In this document: positions 8,928 to 17,197 of the stretch, in pieces
Layout of the letters: each line of letters starts with the position of its first letter
Numbering within the stretch: the first letter of the stretch is position 1
Source: an uncultured Alphaproteobacteria bacterium
GTDB lineage: Bacteria; Pseudomonadota; Alphaproteobacteria; Rhodobacterales; Rhodobacteraceae
DNA: 64,000 nt
Direction of reading: 5' to 3'
Assembly (NCBI GenBank): GCA_902596605.1
Contig: CACJUU010000008.1
Location: forward strand, 1-64,000
Notes under the pieces: generated by a model
The model's database searches: none
Seen by the model: the letters and a program-made list of their open reading frames with translations, nothing else
What the model was told of the DNA's origin: nothing
Translations under genes and position numbers: made by a program

Positions 8928-9824
8928 TTAGTGTCCCCAAAAATAAACAGTAGCGGGCTCCGGCTCCCAGACCTTGGCCTTTTCTATTTTTGGTAAAGAG
9001 GTTAATGCTCGATACTCAGACCCAAAAGCTACATAATCAGGAGTTTCTGCCAGTACAGCGGGTTTGCAGGCGATTGGATCTCTTAAAACGCCAAAACCGT
9101 TTTCCGTACCAACTACGAACGTATAAAAACCATCAAGCTCTACAAGGGCGCTTTCCAAAGCTTCTTTAAGCGTTTTTCCACTATTCATCCTGTAAGTAAT
9201 AAAGCTGGCAGCTACCTCAGAATCATTTTCTGTTTCAAAGGTCATCTCTTTTCTAATTAATTCTCGTCGAAGAGAGTTGTGATTTGATAGCGACCCATTA
9301 TGTACCAAACATTGATCTTCGCCTGTAGAAAATGGATGTGCACCAAGTGTTGTAACTGCGGATTCTGTTGCCATACGGGTGTGGCCAATACCGTGAGACC
9401 CCTTCATTTTAGCTATTTCAAATCTTTTTACGACTTCAGCCGGCTTTCCTATCTCTTTATAAATTTCCATTTTTTTGCCAACACTTAATATTCTCAAATT
9501 GGGGAAGGAATCTTTTATGAGATTGGTAACCTGATCTTTTTGCTTTACGTCAAGCTTTATGACTGCATGCGTGGAATGAATTTTAAAACTGAAGGATATT
9601 TCTTTCTTAGCAGATAAAAACTTTTTTAGCTTTTGAAAGTCGTGTTTGGGTGATCTAGACTGGACAGTTATCTTAGTTTTACTAGCCAATGGCTTTCCGT
9701 AAATCGCCAAACCAGCACTATCGGGACCTCTATCGCTCATACTTTCAAGCATTTTTGAAAGATGCACCCCTAAATTAGCAGATATATTCTCTTTCTTTGC
9801 AAATAGACCGACTATTCCACACAT
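8928..9824 (-). CDS. Class II glutamine amidotransferase subunit (GlxB/MgsA type)
   Basis: A 298-residue Ntn-hydrolase amidotransferase. Cys2 after removal of Met (MCGIVGLF) is the nucleophile; SDRGPDSAG and the GIGHTRMATES and HNGSLSNH motifs complete the glutaminase site. It contains only the amidotransferase part of GltB; the FMN and beta-helix parts are the next two genes, so the three probably assemble into one enzyme. It would free ammonia, or pass nitrogen, from glutamine. It is the first gene of the triad; 58 bases separate it from the TPR gene upstream, which may contain the promoter, though I see no clear -35/-10. Confidence 0.86.
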   Translation of the reverse strand: MCGIVGLFAKKENISANLGVHLSKMLESMSDRGPDSAGLAIYGKPLASKTKITVQSRSPKHDFQKLKKFLSAKKEISFSFKIHSTHAVIKLDVKQKDQVTNLIKDSFPNLRILSVGKKMEIYKEIGKPAEVVKRFEIAKMKGSHGIGHTRMATESAVTTLGAHPFSTGEDQCLVHNGSLSNHNSLRRELIRKEMTFETENDSEVAASFITYRMNSGKTLKEALESALVELDGFYTFVVGTENGFGVLRDPIACKPAVLAETPDYVAFGSEYRALTSLPKIEKAKVWEPEPATVYFWGH

Positions 9825-9882
9825 TCAGATTGCTCTTTCAGAACTAAATAAATTCATCGTCTCTACCTGCCCACCTTTTAAT

Positions 9883-10401
9883 CTAATATGCTTTTTTCAA
9901 CGCTTTTTCTAGTTTTTTGTATTCAGGACAGGAAGTACCACAAATGTTTTTGAGTAGAATAAGATTTTTTCCTGCTAACTCTTTTTTATTGGTTTTAATG
10001 AATAACTCTCCTTGATACTCAAGAGCCCCCTTATGCCGTGGATCTAGCTGAAGTGCTTTTTTGTAGAACTGCGCGCTCTTATTATACTGCCCCATTTTCC
10101 TGTAGATAAAGCCATAATAATTATTTATATCAGCGTTATCTGGGTACTCATTATCTAACAGTCTAACCTGTGTCAAAGCTTGACTAAACTGGTCGCTGTA
10201 AAGCAATTTTTCGATTGAACCCAGTCTATTCTTCAGCTGCATCGCCTTCATCATATCGCCTGAAGTTAAACTACTTCCCCCAGAGCTGGCCCCAGAAGAG
10301 CTCGAGCCGGAAGAATATGAACCTCCTCCGCCAGCGTTAATATTGAAAATAAATATAAGACCTAGCATGCCATAATAAGTAGCAAATCTAATTTTTTTCA
10401 T
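9883..10401 (-). CDS. Secreted TPR protein with Gly/Ser-rich N-terminus
   Basis: A protein of 172 residues from the ATG at 10401, which has a GAGG ribosome site 6 nt upstream; a GTG at 10413 is the longer alternative. The N-terminus has a lysine pair and a hydrophobic stretch ending near INAG, consistent with a signal peptide. A low-complexity Gly/Ser segment follows (about residues 23-45). Two or three TPR units follow at about 60-150 (NYYGFIYRKMGQYNKSAQFYKKALQLDP is the clearest in pattern). A CGTSC pair near the C-terminus could form a disulfide. Probably periplasmic; the partner is unknown. It lies between the ureohydrolase and the Glx-like triad on the same strand. Confidence 0.7.
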   Translation of the reverse strand: MKKIRFATYYGMLGLIFIFNINAGGGGSYSSGSSSSGASSGGSSLTSGDMMKAMQLKNRLGSIEKLLYSDQFSQALTQVRLLDNEYPDNADINNYYGFIYRKMGQYNKSAQFYKKALQLDPRHKGALEYQGELFIKTNKKELAGKNLILLKNICGTSCPEYKKLEKALKKAY

Positions 10402-10476
10402 CACAAACCTCACATTTGTTTTGGTAAAGAATTAAAGCATTATTTCTAAATTTCAAATATAGTTTTCTGGTCTATG

Positions 10477-11448
10477 TTAGGTACTTTCTGAAATAATTGA
10501 AATCATTTCGAACATTATAGCCATTGCTGTGTGTGCGGTTATATTATTTGGGCTATCTTTTGTGGGCATCATACAAACTATATCTCCACCAATAACATTC
10601 ATCCCCCGAGTTAATCTTACTAAACTTATAGCTTCGTCTATATCAAAGCCCTTAGAACTGGCTTCCAGATTTGCTACACCAGGTGCTATTGTTGGATCAA
10701 GGCAGTCTAGATCAAACGTAATATATACAGGTCTACCATCGAGTATTTTTTTTGCTTGTGCTATTACGGACTTAAGCCCCCTTTTCCTAAATTCTTTCAT
10801 CGTCACGACATTGTACCCGTACTCATAACTAGGTTCCAGCCAATCCAATGTGCGTGGGTGTCCTCTTAGACCAATTTGCATCGATGATTTTGGATCCACA
10901 TTTCCCTGATCCACAAGATATGCACCCCAATGCGCTGCAGACTTTTTTGCACCTAAAAAGTGGTCGACTTTCGTAAAAACATCAGTGTGCGCATCTAAAT
11001 GTAGCAAGCTGACAGGTTTTCCATTTGAAAGCTTGCCTTTTCCAAGAGCCTGAATGATCCCTCCCGTTATGGAATGGTCTCCTCCAATAGAGATAGGTTT
11101 AGAGTTGGCATTATCTATTGTTTTAAAAAAATTAGTTATTTGCGCGATACAATGTTCGTTATCATTCGCTCTCGGGAAAGGCACATCACCTGCATCAACA
11201 ATTTTTGCAATATCCCATGGGTTTATACCAAAATCTAAATGTGCTCGTCTACCAATTGATGATATATTTCTTAGAGCCCTAGGGCCAAGGTGTTGATCTC
11301 TTTCCGTTGTCCCATTTCCTGTAGAATGCGGAACACCCACCAATGAAATGTCACTTCCTAAAACTTTATCCTGAGGGCATCTGAAAAGAGTGGGCACACC
11401 CCACCAGTATAAGTTTTCCATTATTGAGTTATCGTGCTCTAGTGCCAT
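10477..11448 (-). CDS. Agmatinase/arginase-family ureohydrolase with altered substrate loop
   Basis: A 323-residue manganese ureohydrolase. All six metal ligands are visible: H125 (GGDHS), D152, H154, D156 (LDAHTD), D246 and D248 (FDLDCLDP). The N-terminal segment YWWGVPTLF and the GNGTTERDQHLGPRALR stretch match a proteobacterial subgroup related to agmatinase and guanidinobutyrase. The usual PGTGTPE after DxDxxDP is here PGVANLE (256-262), which changes the substrate-binding loop, so the substrate cannot be assumed to be agmatine. A good ribosome site (GAGGAG) precedes the ATG. It is first of the minus-strand group and could supply nitrogen to the glutamine-dependent triad, but that is speculation. 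Confidence 0.8.
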   Translation of the reverse strand: MALEHDNSIMENLYWWGVPTLFRCPQDKVLGSDISLVGVPHSTGNGTTERDQHLGPRALRNISSIGRRAHLDFGINPWDIAKIVDAGDVPFPRANDNEHCIAQITNFFKTIDNANSKPISIGGDHSITGGIIQALGKGKLSNGKPVSLLHLDAHTDVFTKVDHFLGAKKSAAHWGAYLVDQGNVDPKSSMQIGLRGHPRTLDWLEPSYEYGYNVVTMKEFRKRGLKSVIAQAKKILDGRPVYITFDLDCLDPTIAPGVANLEASSKGFDIDEAISLVRLTRGMNVIGGDIVCMMPTKDSPNNITAHTAMAIMFEMISIISEST

Positions 11449-11555
11449 TTGAAACTCCTCACTGTAAAAATACTTTCGATATCTTGACCAATTTATAGTA
11501 TAAACTAAACCCAGATGCCAGGTTAGTCCACCCGTTGGGTGAAAGGAGATGTAAT

Positions 11556-12416
11556 ATGAGAACGATTATACTTGCAATTTTTTCTTTTTACGTAGTAACT
11601 AGCAACGCGTTTTCTGATCAAATTCCTTTAAAGTATCATGGGTATTGGTCTGGTAAATCTTGTAAGTTTTCAATAGAGCAATATGCATTATTTGTTGGAA
11701 GCAATGGTTATATTTATGAAGATGACACTCAAGTTGAATTTAATTTTGTGTTTCCTAAAAATGTAGAAAATTGGACGGCATTTCAAACGAGTGATAACAA
11801 TCCAAACTTCAACTACTTTTATCAAATAGATAGAGGACAACTAATAGAAAGATATCCTCCAGAAAACTGGGATGGGTCTGATTACAGTTTTCTAAAAAAC
11901 CAGCAAACGCAGGACACAATCTACTATAAATGCGAAAGTAATGATCCGTTAATAGAGAGTAAATACGGAGAATTACTTAGCTTGCTAAAGAGCTCAGTAG
12001 TACAATCATGCAGAAACCCTGAACAAGACATATGCCTTCAAGGTTTATTTAAATTTTTAGATGTGAACAAAGACAAGAGACTTCACCGAGCTGAGTTAAA
12101 TAGAGGACTACGTTCCCTAAGCTTGGTTTCAGTTCTCTTAGGCCAAAATACTAATGATGACTTAGATAAGACCACTACCTTTGGAGTGTATATTGCAATT
12201 GTACCTTTTTTGCCTCTGATTACCCAAACGTTAATGGCTAATATTGATTATGATGGATCTAATAGTCTTTCAATTGATGAAATATCACAGGATCGAAATG
12301 ACTTGTTTTCAGCAATCGTATCTGCAAAAGATGGAGTGATTGAAGATATAAGGTCGCTTCCCGGTGTGCTTCAAAATTTTGCGCCATTGTTACAAGGCTT
12401 AGGTAACTTTAACTAA
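11556..12416 (+). CDS. Secreted EF-hand calcium-binding protein
   Basis: A 286-residue protein. The ATG at 11556 is chosen because AAAGGAGAT sits 5-7 nt before it and a signal peptide follows at once (MRTIILAIFSF to about SNAFS). A longer frame from a TTG at 11535 would read through the ribosome site. The first 140 residues have no recognisable domain but hold cysteines (CKF, YKCES) that may pair. The C-terminal half has two EF-hand loops: DVNKDKRLHRAE (D1, N3, D5, E12) and DYDGSNSLSIDE (D1, D3, S5, E12). A hydrophobic stretch between them (IAIVPFLPLI) is odd for an EF-hand pair and may be a packing helix. Likely periplasmic or cell-surface. Flanked by genes on the other strand, so it is probably a single transcription unit. 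Confidence 0.75.
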   Translation: MRTIILAIFSFYVVTSNAFSDQIPLKYHGYWSGKSCKFSIEQYALFVGSNGYIYEDDTQVEFNFVFPKNVENWTAFQTSDNNPNFNYFYQIDRGQLIERYPPENWDGSDYSFLKNQQTQDTIYYKCESNDPLIESKYGELLSLLKSSVVQSCRNPEQDICLQGLFKFLDVNKDKRLHRAELNRGLRSLSLVSVLLGQNTNDDLDKTTTFGVYIAIVPFLPLITQTLMANIDYDGSNSLSIDEISQDRNDLFSAIVSAKDGVIEDIRSLPGVLQNFAPLLQGLGNFN

Positions 12417-12421
12417 CACAA

Positions 12422-13036
12422 TTAATCATTATCTATATTTCCAGCCCCTGCTCCCGTTGTTCGAGATAGTTCGCTTTCCGGAACCAGCATGTTAGATGCT
12501 AGATTAGAAAGTTCATTGAATACATTGTCATCTAAACAGATTCTTGAGCGTTTAGCTAATGGATTGTTCAGCTCACCATTGTTTAAGCGTATCTCTATAT
12601 CGTTGCTACGTCTGAAGTTGTCGTTTTCCCAATTAAGTTGATCATTAAAAAGTGCAGCACAGATTTCTTTATTTTTATAAAAACTAAAACTAAGACCATA
12701 ATAGTTAGAAGCTAGTCCAACCAAAAGCATCGAAGAGTCAATATTTTCTAATATCACACTTTTACAAGCCTCTGAAACAAGCAAATCAATTGCGCTAAGA
12801 CCTTCGAAAATTGCCCGTGATTTTTTAAAAATAAGACTTACGCCGTTTTTTTGAGGTGATACAGGTAGGTGGCGTTCACATTTTAGGGAATATAAAAGCT
12901 CTTTACCACCGGGCAAAGAACGTGACTCTAGAAAGGTAACACCAAACGATAAATCTTCACAGACCCCGGCAGGAAGGTTGCTACCCATACTCGCGTTAAA
13001 TACTAAGTCTTTTAGCTCCGAGAAAGAAAGATCCAT
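12422..13036 (-). CDS. Uncharacterised protein, possibly DUF3726
   Basis: A 204-residue protein when started at the ATG 13036-13034, which overlaps the stop of the upstream gene by 1 nt (TAATG); this coupling is why I prefer it to the upstream start at 13063. The N-terminal pattern MDLSFSELKDLVFNAS, then LPAGVCEDLSFGVTFLESRSLPG, resembles the DUF3726 family of Rhodobacterales-type bacteria in spacing, but this is from memory and weak. No signal peptide, membrane segment or catalytic motif is evident. It is the last gene of the minus-strand run that starts with the DUF1185 gene and probably works with the 565-residue protein encoded before it. Confidence 0.55.
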   Translation of the reverse strand: MDLSFSELKDLVFNASMGSNLPAGVCEDLSFGVTFLESRSLPGGKELLYSLKCERHLPVSPQKNGVSLIFKKSRAIFEGLSAIDLLVSEACKSVILENIDSSMLLVGLASNYYGLSFSFYKNKEICAALFNDQLNWENDNFRRSNDIEIRLNNGELNNPLAKRSRICLDDNVFNELSNLASNMLVPESELSRTTGAGAGNIDND

Positions 13037-14733
13037 TAGCAATATTCGAGTGTAGGCATCCACCAGTCGTCATTTTTTTGGTCATTAAGCTCGTTTTTTA
13101 GAGGTGCTCCTTGAAATAAATTTACTCTAACCCATCTGTCTGATTTCGGATCAAATTTAGACGCGCCAAAAAAGGATAGTTTACAACGTAGCATATCTAT
13201 AGGTTTGCAATGTTCATCAATTAAATTATCGTGTATTTCGGAGTATGGAGCCCAAGCATTTGTTTGTATCCTGCGAATAATAAATCGGTGTTCAGGATAT
13301 TTTATTAAAAATTCAGCTACTATCATATCATTGTCGATACTTTCAAGATCGGCATGTAAAGAACACACCCGCTTAGCAATATCTAAAGGCCTTTCTAAAT
13401 CTTTGCCTTCCTCTTCATAGCGATTCCCCAATCTTGGCTCCAATTTTTCTTCTGAAACGTACCAAAACCTTGATTGATTTTCTTTCAAAGAAAAATCTAT
13501 TTTTAAAGCCCAAGAGAAGTTCTTTTTTATTAAGTCAGCTAACTCATGCACTCTCATTTTAGGATAGAGCATAGGCAATTTGGTACTCTCTAAACATAGA
13601 TCTAGCCCGTCAATTAAATCCCCACCAATTTCCATAAACAAGGATACTACTAACTCTTGACATTCTATCGAATAATTTTTTGAAACATTAAAAATATTCT
13701 TTAAAGCATTGCTTTTTAACAATTTTTCTAAGGTAAATTCATTTATTAATAATGCCCAGTCAGCTTCCAAGGTATCAATTCTTTTCTTCTGTCTGTTATC
13801 GTCAGTATTCCAAGAGTTAAGAAAAGCCCTAACTCTAGATGTTAACTCGATTAATCTTTCAGCCTTTTCCTTAGAAAGTTCTGCTAAATTAATCATCCGT
13901 GACAATGCGGTTTCACGAACTTGAAACCAATTATTCAATAAGACAGGATGTTTGACTAAAAATGGAGCCATCCCAAGCCCAGTTGCATTACCAATTCCTA
14001 GATATCTTTGAATTTTTTTATCAAGGGGAACAAATTTTTTAGGGTTACGGGCTTTCGCAACATGATTAACTAAGTCTAGTGAGAAGCCTCTAATCAAGTA
14101 CACTGTTAGCATTTCAAGTTGAAATGGGACAGAGAAGTCAGAATGTTCACAGTGATTTTTTCTATCATCAATGCCGAATTTTCCGTTTCCATACACTGCC
14201 GTAGTTCGCATTAAATATCCGATTTCATTTATCAGCTCGCTTGGAGGTTGCTCACCTTCACTTAATGACTGCGCTACCAGCTCAAACATCCTTACAGATT
14301 TATTAGCCCTACTCAGAACTAGCTCAGTATTTCTATACCTACCCGCCTCTTGAAAAGGTAACTGTGTTTTAAGTCTTTCAATGTCTGAAATCGATGGAAC
14401 GCCATCAAACAGCGCAAAAGAAGTATCCCAACTTGATGCAATAACTCTATCAGTCCTTTGTGAACTCTCAAGATGATCAGAAAATGCAATTAATGCCAAG
14501 TCTTTACCAAAAAGGTTCAACTGATAAACCGCATTACCAAATCCCTTTTCATCCATTTCCCAACGCGAGCAACTAATACGGGTTTTTTGCTGTATCATTT
14601 TACGGATCAATATTCTTGCAAAAGATAGCCTTGATGGATGGAAGGATCCCATTCTTTCAAGTTTCATAACCTCGGAAGGCATTCTTATATTTGGCTGTGG
14701 ACCACACAGCTGTATTTTTTTTTCTACTGCCAA
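13036..14733 (-). CDS. Uncharacterised conserved 565-residue protein
   Basis: I do not recognise this family. The protein is soluble in appearance, with no signal peptide or membrane helix. Conserved-looking stretches include SRWEMDEKGFGNAVY near 55-70, RYRNTELVLSRANKS near 132-147 and GKFGIDDR with a nearby HCEHSDF. Further stretches are PFQLEMLTVYLIRGFSLD and GIGNATGLGMAPFLVKHP. The clusters of polar residues (D, H, R, E) suggest a binding or catalytic pocket, but none is a known motif. It lies 1 nt after the M19 dipeptidase gene and overlaps the next gene by 1 nt, so it belongs to the same transcription unit as the aldehyde dehydrogenase and DUF1185 genes. A catabolic role is inferred from that context only. 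Confidence 0.6.
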   Translation of the reverse strand: MAVEKKIQLCGPQPNIRMPSEVMKLERMGSFHPSRLSFARILIRKMIQQKTRISCSRWEMDEKGFGNAVYQLNLFGKDLALIAFSDHLESSQRTDRVIASSWDTSFALFDGVPSISDIERLKTQLPFQEAGRYRNTELVLSRANKSVRMFELVAQSLSEGEQPPSELINEIGYLMRTTAVYGNGKFGIDDRKNHCEHSDFSVPFQLEMLTVYLIRGFSLDLVNHVAKARNPKKFVPLDKKIQRYLGIGNATGLGMAPFLVKHPVLLNNWFQVRETALSRMINLAELSKEKAERLIELTSRVRAFLNSWNTDDNRQKKRIDTLEADWALLINEFTLEKLLKSNALKNIFNVSKNYSIECQELVVSLFMEIGGDLIDGLDLCLESTKLPMLYPKMRVHELADLIKKNFSWALKIDFSLKENQSRFWYVSEEKLEPRLGNRYEEEGKDLERPLDIAKRVCSLHADLESIDNDMIVAEFLIKYPEHRFIIRRIQTNAWAPYSEIHDNLIDEHCKPIDMLRCKLSFFGASKFDPKSDRWVRVNLFQGAPLKNELNDQKNDDWWMPTLEYC

Positions 14734-14734
14734 C

Positions 14735-15739
14735 TTAGATCTCTTTGCTAAAAGAACTTTCGAAAAACTTCATCCAATTGAGTCCCATAATAGAATTAAT
14801 TTCATCATTATCAAATCCAATATGCTTTAATCCATCCTTAATATTGATAAAATCCTTGTTTGACTTGAACCAATTAGGCTGAATAGGAAAGCCAGGGTTA
14901 GAAGAATCTCCTTCTCCATAGTCTTTTGTTTTGGTCCATCTTCCATTTCTCATCCACTCAACAATACTATCAGGTTGATTCTGACAAAGATCACTTCCTA
15001 TCCCAATATTTTTTGATCCAAATTTTTCTGCCGTTTTTGCAATCATTTTACAAAAGTCTTTGATAGTACAATTACTCCCATTATGTAAATGATGTGGATA
15101 AAGAGAAAATCCCAACATACCACCGTTTTTAAACATTCGGTCTAGAACTTCATCTGACTTATTTCTCAAAGCAGAATGCCAGAATGCAGGATTAGCATGA
15201 GTAATTGCAATAGGTCGTGATGAATTATCAATTGCCTCTAAAGTTGACCGATCAGAAGAATGGCTCATGTCAACAACAATCCCAAGTCTATTCATCTCTT
15301 TAATAACTTCTTTCCCCATTCTTGTTAAGCCAGGGTCATTCTTTTCATAACAACCAGTAGCAAGAGGCGATTGATTATTATAAGAGAGCTGCATAAATCT
15401 AACACCAAGCTTTTGCCAAACTTCTAACAAATAAATATCGTCTTCTATTGGAGACGGGTTTTGAAAACCGAAAATAATCGCTGTTTTATTATTTTTCTTA
15501 GCAGATAATATTTCATTATAGCTACCTGCTTGCACAATATACTCCGAATAACTATTGAAATATTCGTTCCATTTCTCAAGGTTTAAAACAGTTTCCCGAA
15601 AATTTTCATGGTAGGCGATGGTTACGTGAACACAGTCAACTCTACCTTGTCTCATCTGCTGAAAGATTTCCTCAGACCAATTCGCATACTGCAAACAATC
15701 TACCGTAAAATTTTTGCTTGTTTCCGCATCAATAGACAA
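14735..15739 (-). CDS. Peptidase M19 (membrane dipeptidase)-like protein lacking part of the metal site
   Basis: A 334-residue TIM-barrel protein of the renal-dipeptidase family. Retained ligands are H160 (VDMSH), H181 (ITHANP) and D250 (GIGSDL). The N-terminal H-x-D pair is replaced (VDCLQY at 13-18) and the usual bridging glutamate is Q93 (FGFQNPSP). That pattern belongs to a known M19 subgroup with GFQN in place of GxEG, so the change looks inherited rather than a decay. Such proteins may use one metal or a different reaction from dipeptide hydrolysis. No signal peptide. The gene stands between the aldehyde dehydrogenase (24-nt gap) and the 565-residue unknown. Confidence 0.75.
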   Translation of the reverse strand: MSIDAETSKNFTVDCLQYANWSEEIFQQMRQGRVDCVHVTIAYHENFRETVLNLEKWNEYFNSYSEYIVQAGSYNEILSAKKNNKTAIIFGFQNPSPIEDDIYLLEVWQKLGVRFMQLSYNNQSPLATGCYEKNDPGLTRMGKEVIKEMNRLGIVVDMSHSSDRSTLEAIDNSSRPIAITHANPAFWHSALRNKSDEVLDRMFKNGGMLGFSLYPHHLHNGSNCTIKDFCKMIAKTAEKFGSKNIGIGSDLCQNQPDSIVEWMRNGRWTKTKDYGEGDSSNPGFPIQPNWFKSNKDFINIKDGLKHIGFDNDEINSIMGLNWMKFFESSFSKEI

Positions 15740-15763
15740 ATCAAATCCCCCCGCTGATATACG

Positions 15764-17179
15764 TTACTCCATTATTGCTTTAGTCTCTAAGAATTCTTCC
15801 AAACCCCATTCAGCCTTCTCTCGCCCATTACCCGATTGCTTAAAGCCACCAAATGGTGCATTAGTTCCCCCGCTACCATAATTAACATGGATTTGACCTG
15901 CCCTTATTTGCCTTGCGACACTCCTTAATTTTTCTGAATCGCTACCACATACATAAGCGGAAAGGCCATAGCTTGTATCATTCGCAATCTGAACCGCATT
16001 ATCAATGTCTTCATACGGGATTACAGATAAGACGGGGCCGAATATTTCTTCTTGTGCAATTTCCATGGAGTTATTTACATCTCCAAAAATAGTTGGCTTT
16101 ACAAAATAACCGGCATTAAGCCCTATAGGCTTACCTAATCCACCAGTTACTAATTGAGCACCAGCCTTAATCCCTGATTCAATTAACCTTTGCACCTTAT
16201 CGAATTGAGCTTGGCTTACGAGCGGACCAATGTCTGTGTCTTCTTTCGTAGGGTCACCAGTTATCAATTTTTCTGCAACATTTTTTGCAATTTCCAAAGC
16301 TTCATTTTGTCGATTTTTCGGTACTATCATTCGGGTTGGGGCATTACAAGACTGTCCAGTATTCTCCATAATTTTTTGCACGCCAACAGTGACCGATTGC
16401 TCAAACTTTTCGTCATCGAAAATTATATTTGGTGATTTTCCTCCAAGTTCCTGACTTACTCTCTTAACCGATTTTGCTGCTGCCTGAGCAACAGCGACTC
16501 CTCCCCTAGTTGAACCAGTAAAAGACATCATATCTACATCCTTATGGTTAGATAAAGCCTCTCCTACAACCGGACCCAAGCCATGCACCATATTAAAAAC
16601 TCCTTTAGGAACCTTTGCGGCATCCATTATCTCAGCAATTATATTAGCTGATAGAGGTGATAATTCACTCGGTTTCAAGATTGCTGTACACCCTGAGGCA
16701 AGACACGGTCCAAGCTTCGATATAGTTTGGTTTATTGGCCAATTCCACGGTGTGATAAGCCCACACACTCCAATTGGCTCGTGCCTTACAGTGTATCCAC
16801 TAAACGGGTATTCAAATTTATGTTCTTCCAGTACCCTTATAGCCGTCTTTAAATGACCTAACCCTACAGCTGCTTGTGCACCACGAGAGAGCTTTACAGG
16901 TGACCCCATTTCTTTAGTGATAGCTTCCACAAAATCCTCAAAGCGATTTTTAAACTGGCTTCTTATTTCTCTCAACAGGTCTAAACGCTCAGCTACACTT
17001 GTCCGCGCATAGCTTGAAAACGCAGTTTTTGCAGCCTTTACTGCATTATCAATATCAAGCTGTGAGCCAACATTTAGTGTCCCAATAACTGATTCATCTG
17101 ATGGATTAATAATATCAATCTTTTCATCTTTTACAGGGGGGACCCATTCGCCATCAATGTAGAATTTATCTAGTACCAT
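15764..17179 (-). CDS. NAD(P)-dependent aldehyde dehydrogenase
   Basis: A 471-residue ALDH superfamily enzyme of normal length. The general base glutamate is E244 in QELGGKSP and the nucleophile C278 in TGQSCNAP. The cofactor-binding segment ITPWNWPI and the C-terminal FGGFKQSGNGRE are intact. It oxidises an aldehyde to the acid; the substrate is unknown. It sits 18 nt after the DUF1185 gene and before the M19-like gene, so it likely belongs to one catabolic operon with them. It is distinct from the second ALDH at 19213, which belongs to the carnitine operon on the other strand. Confidence 0.88.
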   Translation of the reverse strand: MVLDKFYIDGEWVPPVKDEKIDIINPSDESVIGTLNVGSQLDIDNAVKAAKTAFSSYARTSVAERLDLLREIRSQFKNRFEDFVEAITKEMGSPVKLSRGAQAAVGLGHLKTAIRVLEEHKFEYPFSGYTVRHEPIGVCGLITPWNWPINQTISKLGPCLASGCTAILKPSELSPLSANIIAEIMDAAKVPKGVFNMVHGLGPVVGEALSNHKDVDMMSFTGSTRGGVAVAQAAAKSVKRVSQELGGKSPNIIFDDEKFEQSVTVGVQKIMENTGQSCNAPTRMIVPKNRQNEALEIAKNVAEKLITGDPTKEDTDIGPLVSQAQFDKVQRLIESGIKAGAQLVTGGLGKPIGLNAGYFVKPTIFGDVNNSMEIAQEEIFGPVLSVIPYEDIDNAVQIANDTSYGLSAYVCGSDSEKLRSVARQIRAGQIHVNYGSGGTNAPFGGFKQSGNGREKAEWGLEEFLETKAIME

Positions 17180-17197
17180 TTGTTTTCTCCTCTTCGA

